A DNA stretch of 64,000 nt from Talpa occidentalis (Eukaryota > Chordata > Mammalia > Eulipotyphla > Talpidae): NCBI RefSeq assembly GCF_014898055.3, contig NW_023604295.1, positions 133,950,676 through 134,014,675 of the forward strand, given 5' to 3'. Position 1 is the first letter of the stretch, and each line of letters starts with the position of its first letter. Below, in pieces: positions 47,745 through 59,660 of the stretch. The notes under the pieces were generated by a model. The model was not told where the DNA came from, did not search any database, and saw only the letters and a program-made list of their open reading frames with translations. A program made the position numbers and the translations under genes.

Positions 47745-48400
47745 GGCTATTATCAAAAATAAAAAGTGTTGTGGGAAATTGGAACTCCTATGCATTGTTA
47801 GTGGGAATAAAAAGTGATAGAGTTGTTGTGGAAAACAGTTTGGTAGTTCCTTCTGAAAAATTAAAAATAGAATTACCATATAATCCAACAATACTACTTC
47901 TGAACTGAAAATCTCAAAAGAATTGAAAGCAGGGTCTCAAAGGGACATTTGTATATCCATATTTCATAGCAGCATTAGCTACAATAGCTAAAACATGGAA
48001 GCAACCCAAGTGACTATCCATGGATAAATAAGGAAATGTATATATGTATATGTAATGGAATATTGTTCAGCCTTAAAAAGGAAGAAAATTCTGCAAAATG
48101 CTACAACGTAGGTTAACTTTGAGGGCATTAGGATAAATGAGAGAAGACAATCACAAAAAGACAAATATTATATGACTCCACTTATATGATGTCATTAGAG
48201 TAGTCAAAATCATAAAGTCAGAGAGTCAAGTAGTGATGGCTAGAGGCTGGAGTAGCAGGAATGAGAGTTACTGATTAATGGAAGTAATGTTTCAGTTTCT
48301 TCAGATGAAAAGAGCTCTGGGGAAGGATTTGGTGATGGTTGCACAGTGTGAGTGCATTTAATACCACTGAGGGCTACACTTAAAAATGGTTAAGATAGCA
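47745..48400 (+). mobile_element. Old L1 3' remnant
   Basis: GGAATAAAAAGTGATAGAGT, GTGGAAAACAGTTTGGTAGT, CATAGCAGCATTAGCTACAA and TAATGGAATATTGTTCAGCC are diverged L1 late ORF2 phrases, followed by a 3' UTR region. Confidence 0.75.
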
Positions 48401-48967
48401 AATTTTATGTTCTTAGTACATAATTTTATTTTCTTTATATTTTACCTCCAGTTTTTAAATTCAGGGTGTGCTTAACAATACATATATTAACAATGACAAC
48501 AAAAACACTGAATGCAAGTTTAGGTTTCTATGGGGTTGTTTTTTTGACCCTAAATTATATACAAATACTGTCAAAATACTGTGATTTAAAAGCACTTTAA
48601 ATATATTTCCTCTGGGAAGTGATACCATAGAATGATACCAGCTTTTCAACTTTTAGAAATTGTTTTATGTTTTTACCATTTTCATTTAGTTTTGTCTTTC
48701 AATTATATAGATTTATACGATCTTAAGTATAAAACACAAAATGGTATAAACCACAAAATCATCGATAGATTCTTGGAATATGCAACTTTAAGCCAAATGT
48801 AGAACAAAAGTAGATCTTCAAATAACATTCTCTTCAACACCATTGGGGTTTTTTCATACAACATTAAAGTTATTTGACCCCCTGCTGTACAGTCAACGAA
48901 GTATAGCTTACTTTGCCATTTTGGTTAACTTTATCCCTCCATTCTTTCTTTTTAAAAATATTTTAAA

Positions 48968-49299
48968 GGGCCTCCCCAGTGGCGCAGCGGTTGAGCGCTG
49001 GGTTGCGAAGCTGCCGGCGACCTCTGCGGCGCAGCGGTTCGATCCCCAGCTGCTCCCCGGCCACTGGAGGAGGGTCCCACATGGCGTGCAGACCTCTCCT
49101 GCCGCCCGCTGCTCCCCTCAGCAGTGTACTTCGGTCCTTCTGCCTGCTCCCCGCTCTGGCTCTGGTGAATTCTCTCGCCCTCCCGCGCTTCTGACTGTAC
49201 CCAGTGCATGTATAAACAAAACAAACAAACAAATAAATAAATAAAAACATGCCTCTATAAATAAAAAAAAAAAGTGTTAAAAAAAAAATAAATAAAAAT
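48968..49299 (+). mobile_element. tRNA-Glu-type SINE, GC-rich young subfamily
   Basis: GGGCCTCCCCAGTGGCGCAG head, a GCAGCGGTTCGATCCCCAGC B box and a long A/AAAT-rich tail. A 14-bp duplication (48954-48967 and 49300-49313) flanks it. The 133-codon frame over it is SINE-derived. Confidence 0.92.
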
Positions 49300-49313
49300 A
49301 AAAATATTTTAAA

Positions 49314-52300
49314 AATACATATAGCTTTCCTGCTTTCACCTCTGTAGGGTAAGTGAATTGCTCAGGCTTTTACGCCATTGGCCTCTATGGCTATCACCTG
49401 TAGCCTTGATCTTGCTAACTTAGGGGGCCTGTGGTGTGGGGCCCTTGTGCCAGACTATAGACACCTGCACATGGGTGTGTGCACGCCCACGCCCATGTTT
49501 TAAGTGTGCACACCTGAGCCTAAAGGTCAGTTATAAAGGTAATGGATATTACTCAGAGATGGTTATGGAAGAATAGCTACAAGAGGAGTGATGGCTACAG
49601 AAGGAAGAAACTGTGAGAGAACGCCAGAGAAACAAGTGTACAGACATTTGCAGGGGGCCCAAGCTGCTCTTTCCCTGCTGGCTTGTTTCCCTTGCATATT
49701 ATTAAAAAAAACCCGTGGGGGTGATGCCAGTGGTTCCAAAGTTCTCTTCTAACCTGCCCGAACTGATGGTGAACCTGGCCTGGGTGGTTGCACAACAACC
49801 TCTTACCCAGAAGACTGTACATTATAAATATTGTTTGACATCTTTCTTTAAGATACTGTATCTTGGCAGTCATGCCATCACTGTCTGCTGAGATTCTCCT
49901 TGCTCCTTTTCATCGCTTCATAGTGTTGCATTATGGGGCTAGTGATTGTCAGAGTTCTAAAGAGGAACCTTCCCCATCCTACCCTACCTATTCAATCAAA
50001 CGCTAATCTAGGAACCGCTGTGAAAGGAATTTGAAGATATATTTAAATTCCAACTCAATTAACCTTAAACTATGGGTAAGCCTAATCTAATCAGATGAAA
50101 CCCTTAAAAGAAGAGTGTTTTCTTTGGCTAGCAGCAGAAGGGAGACATCTGAAGCATGAGGCGGATCCCAGGCATGATAAGTGTTCCTCCAGGACCCCAG
50201 GAGGAAAGCTAATAGCTTTGCTGTGAACTAATGGAGAAAGACAGCCCAAAAAAGCTGAGAGCAAGCCCCAGTTAAAAAAAAATAAATTAAGAAAATAAGG
50301 ACCTCATTCATGCAGGTGCAAGAAAACCAGTTCTACCAATAAGCTGACTTGGAAGCGGATCCCCCCCCAACCTCAGATGAGAAATTGCAACATCAGTCAA
50401 AACCTTGATTTCAAGTCTGTAACACTGAGCTGAGGATTCAGCTATACAGTGCCCAGACTCATTGCCATGTCAACTTAAAAATGTATGTTGTCTTCAACAA
50501 ATACATGAGTAAATGATTTTAAAGGCAGAGGACTACTCTCACTCCATAGTACCAGAACAGTACTATGAAATCAGGGGAAATTTTGTACAAATAAAGGCAT
50601 GCCTAAGAAGCCATTCAATACTAAACAAGAGATCAATATGCGATTCTGAGTTCCCTAGTGGCCAAAGCACTAAGGAAACATGATTAATAACAAGTAGCAA
50701 TTTCCTTAAGAATTAAATACACTGGTTGTACAACAGAGAGATGTGAGCAAAATCTCCCCATGGATCGTCCCTCATAAGGAGCACACTAGGCATTAGAGTG
50801 GACTGTATTTACTGTGAAATATATATATAGAAGCTATTTTTATTGCATCTATGATCATAAGCAGAGCCAACAATACCAAAAGAGACCTTAGTAAAAGTGA
50901 ATATAATAGGAAGTTAAACAATGCAAGCAAACAGTCAGACACAAGAATGAGTCTTTGTAAGTCTGAAACAATGAGGAAACAAACTTGATAATGGAAAAGC
51001 TGGCTTTAAAGCCAGGTGCAGGCATTAAAGAAGGCGGCACTTTAATCCCAAAAGTCACAAGACAAAAGCTACATTTAAGAATAGTCTAGTAGTCATATCA
51101 GAACAGGTTAGACTAAATTTGTCTGAGCCCCTCTCCCACTATACATCCAAATGCAACCTTCAAAAGGAAAACCTATTTTAGATAAACTACAACTATATAG
51201 GTCAGACTTAATGCCGATTATATTCCAGCAACACATGGCAAGCCAGAGCGGCTCCATCTTTGTGGGCAGTTCTATCAATTTCAATAGGAAAGGGTTTATT
51301 TTTTCTACACTGCTATTTTAGCAAAAAGCGAAAAAGCGCGGTGTTTAGATCTGTTCCATTTATCACAAAGATCGTTAACACATGATGTGAGGTGACATTC
51401 AAAATTCTCAAAACCTTCCAATTTTTCTCACCAACTATTTCCAAGAATGGTGAGGTTGAGCTTTTCTTTTGATGCACATTTCAGTTTAAACCCCAAAGCT
51501 ATTATTCCCCCTACTCCTTAACACAATACTATGACACTCATCACAATAAATCAACTATTAGCCGGGAGGGTTATGGCAGAAGATCCTTTCTGGCCCCTTG
51601 ATAGGGAGTTGAGAGTCTGTAAATTAAACTGGGCCTCCTTTTCCCAGCAGGACATTGAAGATGGCATGATGGAAGCCCACCTTTAGTCTTTTCCTCTCAC
51701 TACACATGTACATTTGCAATAATATTTTGACCATATTTTACACTTTTCTTTAATGTAAACCCACCATAAAAATGTACTTTCTCAGATTCCAATCAGTGCA
51801 AGCACCTGAGAAAATAACTTAGGTATAAGGACTGCTATATATTTTTAAATATATATATACTTAATATTATTGAATTGCAAAAAAATAATTAGAAAAGACA
51901 GTACTATTAAAGAAAATGAAAATTATTTGAAAGCATTGTATACTTTCAGTGAATGGGTTATATGGAATGTGAAATATAACTCAATAACTCTGTAATAAAA
52001 GAAAGCTAATTGAAATCCTACTGCTCTACTATGTGAAGTTTGAAACTGCACCCAGTTCTAAGTGGGCCATAACTTGCATGGATATTTGGATTACAAGTCA
52101 AGATTTATAATCCCCAAGATTCCTAAAGGAAAATGCATTAAGAAATCCAAATAATTATTTGCTATTTCTTGGGAATCCTCTTTACCCAGCATCCTGGACT
52201 GAGTGCTTCCAACTTGGAGGACCCAGAATGGGACTGTCACCTTCCCTTCCAGGATTCTCTAGGCAACAACGAAGGAGACTGCCGTGCCCACATAGCCTGT

Positions 52301-52685
52301 GACCAACCTGCCTTCTCAAAACAGCCAAGCTCTTATTTCAAGATGAAAGATTTAGAAAGCGGCTGCAGTGTGGCTGAGATTAAGAAGCAGTGCTGGTTTT
52401 CCCCTGACATTCTTTTATCCAATCTCCTGGGTCATCTGGTTGTCAAGGAATGTACTTTTATTATGTACAAAAGCTAATTTCACTTGCAATGGGGAAAAAA
52501 AGGATTCTATGAGTACTTTCATTTTTGTTGAACTGGAATCCATGTCAAAGGGCCTGCTCAAGGAAACCCACCATCACACATTCAATTCCTTAAGGAAAAA
52601 TCTGGACTGTACTCCTACCCTCTCTCACATGCTCCACTCCCACTCCACAAAGTTCCACTGATTCTCCTTCAAAAATCGCTCCACC
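49314..52685. other. Intergenic, no gene recognised
   Basis: No SINE of the main family and no convincing exon. The 102-codon frame at 52169-52477 starts with Met but has no similarity I recognise. A C-rich run at 50360-50368 and an (AT)n patch at 51840-51860 are the only simple tracts. Confidence 0.5.
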
Positions 52686-52689
52686 CTAT

Positions 52690-53465
52690 ACCCCCTCCTT
52701 AAGCTCCATGGCACAACTTGAGGACAGAATAACTAGTACAGAGTTTACATTGTCCAGAATCTTGGATCTCAACACCACTACAGGAGGACTCCCTCTAAAA
52801 TACACACATGCTATCACTCCCAGACTAAAACCTTGCAACAGCTCCCCATCAATCACAGGATAAAGCAAAATCCTCCCTAATCTGTTAACTCTCCAGGACC
52901 CTCTCCTGACAGCCTCTCCCCACCCCCTGCCCAAGAAACTTTCCAGTCTGTTTTCAGTTATACAGGACACTTGCAACTCCCTGTATTGACATGTTCTTTC
53001 ATGCTTCCACAATTTTCCAAATGCTGCCTTCTCAACCTCTAACACTCTCACATCCCCTGGTGAAATCATATTTATCATTCAAGGCATGACTCAAGCATCT
53101 CTACCAAGGCCAGCCTTTCCTGACGCATAGCAGGGCATGCTGAAGCCCTCCTTACCTTTAGGTCTTTGTTTCATGCAGGAATCCTGACCTCAGAATTCAG
53201 GGAATTTCAGTGAATAGATTCTCCAGAGATCCGTGAACGTAGTAAATTAAATACAAAATTTTGCATCCATTTTGAAAGAGAATTTCTGGGGAAAGGAACC
53301 ACTTTTTCATCATGTTCTCAAGGGGAACTCTCGTCTCCAATGATGATGAACTCTTTGAATACAGACATTGTAACAATCATGTTTGTTTCCCTGTTTGTAG
53401 CACAGTTCTAGGGCTTGTGAACACTAAATACATTAGCTAATGGATGAATAACTGAGTGACTGAAA
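52690..53465 (+). repeat. Probable L2 relic
   Basis: CCAGCCTTTCCTGACGCATA and, after more diverged text, GTTTGTAGCACAGTTCTAGG with GAATAACTGAGTGACTGAA resemble the L2 3' end (aagccttccctgac; agcacagtgcctgg; gaatgaatgaa). Ancient. Confidence 0.45.
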
Positions 53466-53469
53466 TAAC

Positions 53470-54655
53470 TCATTTAAAAAGAATTTATTGCTATGGGCAA
53501 GAAGCAGTGTTGGCTATAGCTATGATTAAAATAGACCTCATTCCTACATTCATTGGGGAAATTATCTGGCAAGGAAAACAGATATTAAACAATTAATCAT
53601 GCAATTGCTATTTAATTGCAATGTGGAAAGGCCTATAAAGAAATAGAGGCTGCTAGGAGAGGGCATAACTGGAGTCTTTGATCCAAGTTGGGGGTCTGAG
53701 GATCCTTTGAGAATATAATGTTCATATAGTCAATAAATACTAAGAAACATTACAGAGAATGGTAACTACAGTTACTATCCATTAGTACTTCCAGAATTAA
53801 GTAGGAGATAGCATAATTCACACATAAGGAATAAGCATCTTATTAAAATATTCACTTTGAATGATGCAAGAGATGGTTAGTCAAAGTAGGGTTAGTATGA
53901 CTCATAGATGAGATCATTTAACTTGGACATTTCAGCAGGAAGTCCCACTGACGAATTTAATGCCTGAAATTTTATGAAACTCCCTTTTTCAACATGTGAA
54001 AAATTTTCTAGTGGTGTAAGGCCATCGCTGGTACTTAAGATCAAGTCCCCAAAGTGGCATATCTGCCAAGCCACACATGAAAGAACTCACTGTTCCAAAC
54101 TCGTTCTGAGGCTGGCCTCCGTCCTTTGACCCCATCCTCCTATCATTCCATTTCTATCTCTGCTTCTTCGGCTCCTTCCCTGCTCTGACTTTCTGGCCAT
54201 GGCATCTCACTTGGCTCTCAACTCACCTGCTATGTTTCCCAGACAAAGTGAAGTGAGATTTTCCCAGCCTAGCCCTGCTGCTCCAAGACCGATCGATCTG
54301 TATCAGGGGCCCTGGCAAGGCCTAGCTCATACTCCCTCCTCAAAGGACTCCATTTGGCAGCTCTGTCTGCACTTGGACTCTACATAGTCTGACTCTTCCA
54401 AGTTCATTGGGAAAGTCAGAATCTATAGCATGTGGTTTTAACAACTGAGACAGACCTGAAATGGAATGGCTTCTGTATTTCTCGAATGTACCTAGTGCCT
54501 GGGGGCATCTCCCTTTAATGGTCATTGCTTTCTGTTCCTGATCTACAGGCTACAAAGACCCATCCTCAGCTTGGATTTGGTTTAGTTAGGCAGAGTGGAA
54601 AACTTGGGCCTCTCTCAGACACATGCAAAACTTTTTCATTACAATAGGATTCCCA
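53470..54655. other. Intergenic, nothing recognised
   Basis: Unique-looking sequence without coding signals or named repeats. Confidence 0.5.
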
Positions 54656-54786
54656 CTGGGATGGATGTGTGTTATGGATTGAACAGTGTGCCTCTGAGAA
54701 TCATGCAGAAGCTCTAACCCCTAATGTGATAGTATTTGGGATTGAAGACGGTAATTAAGATTAAATGCGGTCATAAATGTGGTTTC

Positions 54787-55135
54787 AGTGCATTTAGGCT
54801 GCTATAACAAAATACCATAGACTGAGTGGCTTATAAACAGGAATTTATTTCTCACAGTTCTGGACGCTGGGAAATCCAAGATCGAAGTGGGGGCAGCTTC
54901 AATGTCTGCTGAGGGTCCTCGTCCTGGTTCCTAGATAGATATCTTACTGTAACCCCACACAGTGATAGGGGTAAGGGAGCCCCCCTCTGCAGTCTCCTTA
55001 ATGAGAATACTGATCCCATCCACAGTGGGATCTAATCACCTTCCAAAGACACCACCCCCTAATCCCATCACATCAGAGGTTAGGATCTCAACATATGAAT
55101 CTGGGGTGTGAGGAAGTACATAGACATTCAATCTA
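54787..55135 (-). repeat. Same repeat family, inserted in reverse
   Basis: AGGCTGCTATAACAAAATAC, then CATAGACTGAGTGGCTTATA and ATTTCTCACAGTTCTGGACG is the reverse complement of the family's 3' end (the outer copy ends in TTTGTTATGGCAGCC). It therefore sits head to tail inside its own relative. Confidence 0.6.
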
Positions 55136-55203
55136 TAGCGAGGGTGGAGGCCTAATCTGATAGCACTGGTGTCCTTACAAGAAGAGGGAGAGACACCAAA
55201 GAG

Positions 55204-55205
<2 letters not shown>

Positions 55206-55297
<92 letters not shown>
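55206..55297. repeat. (TC)n microsatellite, about 90 bp
   Basis: Nearly pure CT dinucleotides with two CG interruptions. Homopurine-homopyrimidine mirror tract capable of H-DNA. The RERERE-type reading frames on the - strand are an artefact of it. Confidence 0.97.
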
Positions 55298-55509
55298 CTC
55301 TTCCTCTGAGCACACAGGGAAAGGTCACGTAAGGACACACACGAGAAGGCCCATCTGCAAATCAGGAAGGTCTGAGCAGAAAACAATCATGACAGCCTCT
55401 TGATCTTGGACTTCACAGTCTCCAAAACTATGAGAAAACTAATTTCTGGGCTTCAGGGCCAAGTCTGTGGGATTTTGTTATGGCAGCCCCAGAAGACCAA
55501 TACAACGTA

Positions 55510-56080
55510 TCATTCACTTTCGTCGACAACAGCCAAGCTGCAAAGCACTGCTAGATAACATCACGCAGCTGCTGATCATGGGCGCTGAGTCAGGAAGAGA
55601 ATGCTACCAAGAGAACTGCTCCAGAACAAGAACTAGAAGAACACGAATCACACTCTCTTCCCTTGCCCATCGCCTGCAGACATCCAGACTCCTAGGATCT
55701 CTCTCCTATCCTCTGCACTCATCCACTCTTTGCTAGAAACTTCCTTTCCCCAACCCTTTTCCCAACTAGAAAATCTTACATTTTGTTTAGCTCCTTGGAG
55801 TTCCTGAGTCTGCTAGACTAGGTGCTGACCAATTTATGAGTCACTGGATACAGACAACAAGATCTTTAATTTTACTCAGTTGAATTTTGTTTTTGTGTTA
55901 ACACCTGTGCTGCACTAGGAGCAGTGCTGGGGGACGAGGGTAGAGGGAGGACTGAGTGAGTAGGTACGCAAAGCATTAAGACACATGGATAGCCTGACAC
56001 CTGTGCCTTGGGGCTCAGGGTGGAAAACAGTTCTAAGAGGGACATGGGCTTGGCAAGAGTGGCATCCTCCAAAGGCGATG
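55510..56080. other. Intergenic, nothing recognised
   Basis: No gene or named repeat. Short frames only. Confidence 0.5.
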
Positions 56081-56086
56081 TTTGGT

Positions 56087-56529
56087 TGTACTGTCAGGAA
56101 CTGGACCACAGTGCAGGTTTTCTGATCCCATGCAGACCGGGTAAAGGAGGAGTCAGAGTCCTTCGTGGGTTTTTGCAGGTTTTTTATTGGGGTTCACCAG
56201 GCATATGGCAGGCAGGGGTGCTGGCTGGGGGGCTGGGAGGCTGGCAGGCCTCCCAGCCCCCAGCAAGTCTTCAGTCTATCTGAGCTCTCTGGAGTTCGTT
56301 CTGCTGCTCCTCGGCTTCTCTTTCGGCTTTGGCTTCGGCTTCTACTGCTGCTGCTGGCGTCCCCATGACACCGCCCTTAAAAGCACAGTCTTAGCCCAGG
56401 TGAATCCCATCTACCTGTGCCCACACCCTATTCCAGGTGCCCGCCATCAGGCATGCATTCAGGACAAGGATCCATCATCTATCCTGATGGCGGGAGGGCA
56501 GAAAAGCCTGACATTTTCTTTACCCTACA
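56087..56529 (-). mobile_element. Solo LTR, copy 1
   Basis: About 443 bp with TG...CA ends (TGTACTG...CCCTACA on +) and a 5-bp target-site duplication TTGGT (56082-56086 and 56530-56534). On the - strand an AATAAA lies at 56188-56183, as in an LTR R region, so transcription sense is -. It is related throughout to the copy at 57669. No PBS, polypurine tract or retroviral coding sequence is next to it, so it is a solo LTR of an endogenous retrovirus whose family I cannot name. Confidence 0.8.
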
Positions 56530-56534
56530 TTGGT

Positions 56535-57520
56535 AAAAATAAATACTTCACTTTAGAAGCCAAGTGTACGTCTTATAGTTTCCTTAATGGACTATAGAAT
56601 TTTTCTCTTTTCAAAGTGGCTGAGACCAATGCCCCATGAAATCTGTTTTGTTCCAAGTAAGTCGCAGGGGTTCCCAGAACAGCATGTAACATGGGATAGA
56701 TAGAAAAGTGGAAAAGGAGGTGATGATGTCTGCGGAGAGATGTATGAGTTGTTAAAAAGTGTAACTGGCGCCAATTCTCTAAGGAGTAAGAACCGGTCCC
56801 CCTGAGGAAATGCACTCACTTTGCTGCAGTTAGGGAGTCAAGGAGCAAGTATTTGTGGGTTCCTATATAACCTACCAGCAGTCATCTTCTTATATATATA
56901 TATACACATATATATGTATATGTGTGTGTGTGTGTGTGTATATAGAGAGAGAGCAGGTTTATTAGAAAAGGGATAGGCTAGCAAAAGACACTTGCATAGA
57001 CACAAGCAGGCAGGAAGAGCTGCCCCGAAAGGGACAGGTTTGCTGAGACACGCCTGCATGACTGCAGGTGGGCGGCATTGAGGAGAGCAGCCTCCGCTGA
57101 GGGAGGTCAGTGAAGAGAAGTCCCGGCATGGTACAGGTCAGGGGCAGGCGGGAAGCTGCTGCCCTGCAGGAGAGTTGGTAAAAGGAAGCACCTGCATAGT
57201 CACAGATGGGCAGACGGAGAGCTGCCCAGAATTCATCGTTTTATTTAAAAAAAAAAAAAGACATATTACACTATGGCTAATTTATTAGACTAACCTCTAG
57301 ACCACAGTAATTTAAAATAAATGAGCATAAATTGATGATCCTTAACCAAAACTATGAAAGTGTCCTGTTTCCCTTCTGTTGAGTAGAGGTAGAATAAATC
57401 GGTTGAAAAGATCTGTTTACAGGGTGACAAACTAACACTTGAATACTATTCAATCAAGGCGCCGTCTAGCCTGCTATTACAGACAAGCCTCTAAATAAAT
57501 ATGCGGTTGACAATACAGCA
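56535..57520. other. Sequence between the two solo LTRs
   Basis: It holds a (TA)n(TG)n tract at about 56892-56945 and no retroviral gene, so it is not a proviral interior. Two weak similar blocks (CACTTGCATAGACACAAGCA near 56989; GCACCTGCATAGTCACAGAT near 57188) hint at an old local duplication. Confidence 0.6.
56892..56945. repeat. (TA)n/(TG)n microsatellite
   Basis: Alternating TATATA, ATACAC and GTGTGT units, ending in TATAGAGAGAGAG. Confidence 0.95.
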
Positions 57521-57523
57521 TCA

Positions 57524-57665
57524 TGTTTACTCAAGTGAGACCACCTGGGTTTGAATCCTGACTATACCACAAACTGTGTGATAATGAATCAATTATTAAA
57601 CTTTCTGGGTTAAAATTTCTTGATCAGAGAAATGGGGGAAATAGTATTCACAGGAGGTTATTCCC
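57524..57665 (+). repeat. MIR relic
   Basis: CACCTGGGTTTGAATCCTGA then CTATACCACAAACTGTGTGA and AAATGGGGGAAATAGTATTC follow the MIR consensus order. The second solo LTR inserted at its end. Confidence 0.65.
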
Positions 57666-57668
57666 AAG

Positions 57669-58129
57669 TGTAGGGGCAGGAACCGGACACAAGGCAGGTT
57701 TCCTGATCCCATGCAGACCGGGTAAAGGAGTCAGAGTCCTCAGTGGTTTTTTGCAGGTCTTTTATTGGGGTTCAGCAGGTACATAGCAGGCAGTGGTGCT
57801 TGGGGGCTGGGAGGCTGGCAGTCCTCCCAGCCCCCAGCAAATCTTCACTCTATCTGGGCTCTCTGGCTTTCTCTGCTTCTGCTTCAGGCTTCTCTTTCGG
57901 CGACGGCTTCGGCTTCTACTGCTACTGCTGCTGGTGCTGCTGCTACTGCTGCTGGCGTCCCCGTGACGCCGCCCTTAAAAGCAGTCTTAACCCAGGTGAA
58001 TCCCATCTACCTCTGCCCACACCCTACTCCAGGTGCCCGCCATCAGGCATGCACTCAGGACTTCAAGGATCCATCATCTATCCTGATGGCAGGAGGGCAG
58101 AAAAGCATGATATTTTTCCTTACCCTACA
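57669..58129 (-). mobile_element. Solo LTR, copy 2
   Basis: 461 bp with inverted ends TGTAGGG...CCCTACA and a 5-bp duplication CCAAG (57664-57668 and 58130-58134). The - strand AATAAA is at 57776-57771. It differs from copy 1 mainly in the GCT/ACT-rich block (57895-57960, expanded here). Long + strand frames (57743-58186, 57765-58139) are antisense to the LTR and probably meaningless. Confidence 0.85.
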
Positions 58130-58188
58130 CCAAGCATAAGAGGATTGAGCCTGCATAAAGCACTTATCAGGGTTGTCACTTCCTAATT

Positions 58189-58303
58189 TTTTTTTTTTTT
58201 GTGGGACCCTCGCTGGCGGCCGGGGAACGAACCGGCGCTGCAGAGGCTGCGGGAAGCTATGCAGCCCAGTGCTCAGTAGCTGCCTCACCGCCAGCGGAGG
58301 CCC
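58189..58303 (-). mobile_element. Head-only short SINE
   Basis: On the - strand the element runs from GGGGCCTCCGCTGGCGG through CCGGTTCGTTCCCCGGC to GGGTCCCAC, then directly a T/A tail. Only the tRNA-like head (about 105 bp) is present. A perfect 12-bp duplication (58177-58188 and 58304-58315) shows it inserted in this form. Confidence 0.85.
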
Positions 58304-58315
58304 CACTTCCTAATT

Positions 58316-59385
58316 ATTAATACTTAGTAGCTCATTCAGTGCGAGCCCTAAGCATGGCATTTGCATTGGAACCATGGCTTCTTAGTAAATTAATATTTAG
58401 GGTTTTGTCTTCCATCATTCTTCTGCTTTCTCAATTTAATAAGCATCTTTTTCTCGGTTTGTTGTTTGTTTTCTCTGACATCTATTGTTTCCTGTATCTC
58501 AGACAAAACAAATCAAGAATATTTCTGCTTCCTCGCGTCTACTACTTTCCTGTCAAAATCAATGAATACACAAATATCCTTTATACCTGAGGGCTCACCT
58601 CAGACAAGTTCATTTATTTGTAAAGAATTATCCTCAAATATGTTTGCAAAGGTTCAGTACTTAGAATGACACTGATATATATGACAAAGTGTGTTTTCCT
58701 GTTAGTTTCTAGCACATCCTCCTCTTCCTTTTTCGTGTCTAAGTCTGGACTTCTGGAGAATTTTGGGAGCTGTTTTGAAGCTACTGACGAAATGGTGATT
58801 CAAAGAGAAACAGACATATGCTTAAGCAGTGTGCAGTGGATACTGAATCACCACCGGATGGCTCATCCTCGTCTTGTCTGCACAGGACAAATGTTAACAC
58901 AAGCCAGCATCACAGCAGTAGTATATATAACACCTGAAAGACACGGAACGTTTCTGCGGAGTGCCAGCAAATAACCAATATATTTAATCTCATCACATAA
59001 CCTAAGGATAATCTTAGTCACTAAAACTATATACTGCATACTATACATTTTTAATATTTCAAAAATTTAGCCTGCACACAGAGCCCCCTTGATGAGTGGT
59101 AGGTTAACTCCAATTCTGTGTGACCAACTATTTTCAAGCTTTCTATTAAAATGTGATTGGTGCTTCTTCATTAAGTTGGAGGATCACCTAGGTATCTGTA
59201 AGGACCCAAACCAGAGTTTCAAAATAATAACTGGGAAAAAATTAATTTTAGAAAGATCTATTGATTTATATGCTATAATCTGAGTACAGGAAAGGATCTC
59301 TATTTTTTAGGCACAGTAGTGGATACCTCCGTGCGGCTCCCTGGAGACACACACTCAGAGATGCACAGTCAAAAGACATTCAGTC
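58316..59385. other. Intergenic, nothing recognised
   Basis: Contains a 102-codon frame (58666-58974) without recognisable similarity or splice context. Otherwise unremarkable. Confidence 0.5.
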
Positions 59386-59652
59386 TGGGACTCCCTGGTG
59401 GCTCAGTGAGTTTAGGGCCGCACTGTGAAGTTGTCTGTGGCCTCTGCAGCGTGGGTTCGATTCCCGGCCAGGTAGGGAGATACCCACATGGCATAGCAGA
59501 CCTCTCCTGTCTCACCTACTGCTCCCCTCAGCAGTGTCTTCAGTCTGTCTCCCTGTTCTGCTCCCCACTCTGTCTCTGGTGAATCCTCTCACCTTCCCAC
59601 ACTTCTGGCCTGTACCCCAGCTCTTGTATGAATAAATAAATCTTTAAAAAAA
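59386..59652 (+). mobile_element. tRNA-Glu-type SINE
   Basis: Head GGGACTCCCTGGTGGCTCAG, B box GGGTTCGATTCCCGGCC, standard body and AAATAAATCTTTAAAA tail. ATTCAGTC flanks it (59378-59385 and 59653-59660). Confidence 0.9.
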
Positions 59653-59660
59653 ATTCAGTC

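Larger units (their letters stand above)
54661..55505 (+). repeat. Ancient repeat (outer copy), split by a reverse copy
   Basis: It starts GTGTTATGGATTGAACAGTG and, after an interruption (about 54787-55135), continues CTAATCTGATAGCACTGGTG to TTTTGTTATGGCAGCCCCAG. This is a common old mammalian interspersed repeat whose class I cannot name with certainty. A (TC)n tract grows inside its second half. Confidence 0.6.

Noticed and set aside
52169..52477. 102-codon frame as a novel gene
   Set aside because: No recognisable domain, no splice context and no counterpart; chance ORF is more likely.
55036..55386. Arg-Glu repeat proteins on the - strand
   Set aside because: Translation of the (TC)n microsatellite.
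56087..58129. The two LTRs as ends of a single provirus
   Set aside because: Their target-site duplications differ and the DNA between lacks viral genes.
57743..58186. 147-codon frame rich in Ser/Ala/Tyr/Cys, with a counterpart at 56187-56597
   Set aside because: Both lie antisense in the two LTR copies. Frames shift between copies and there is no coding signature, so conservation reflects shared LTR ancestry.
58666..58974. 102-codon frame as a novel gene
   Set aside because: No similarity recognised and composition like the flanks.
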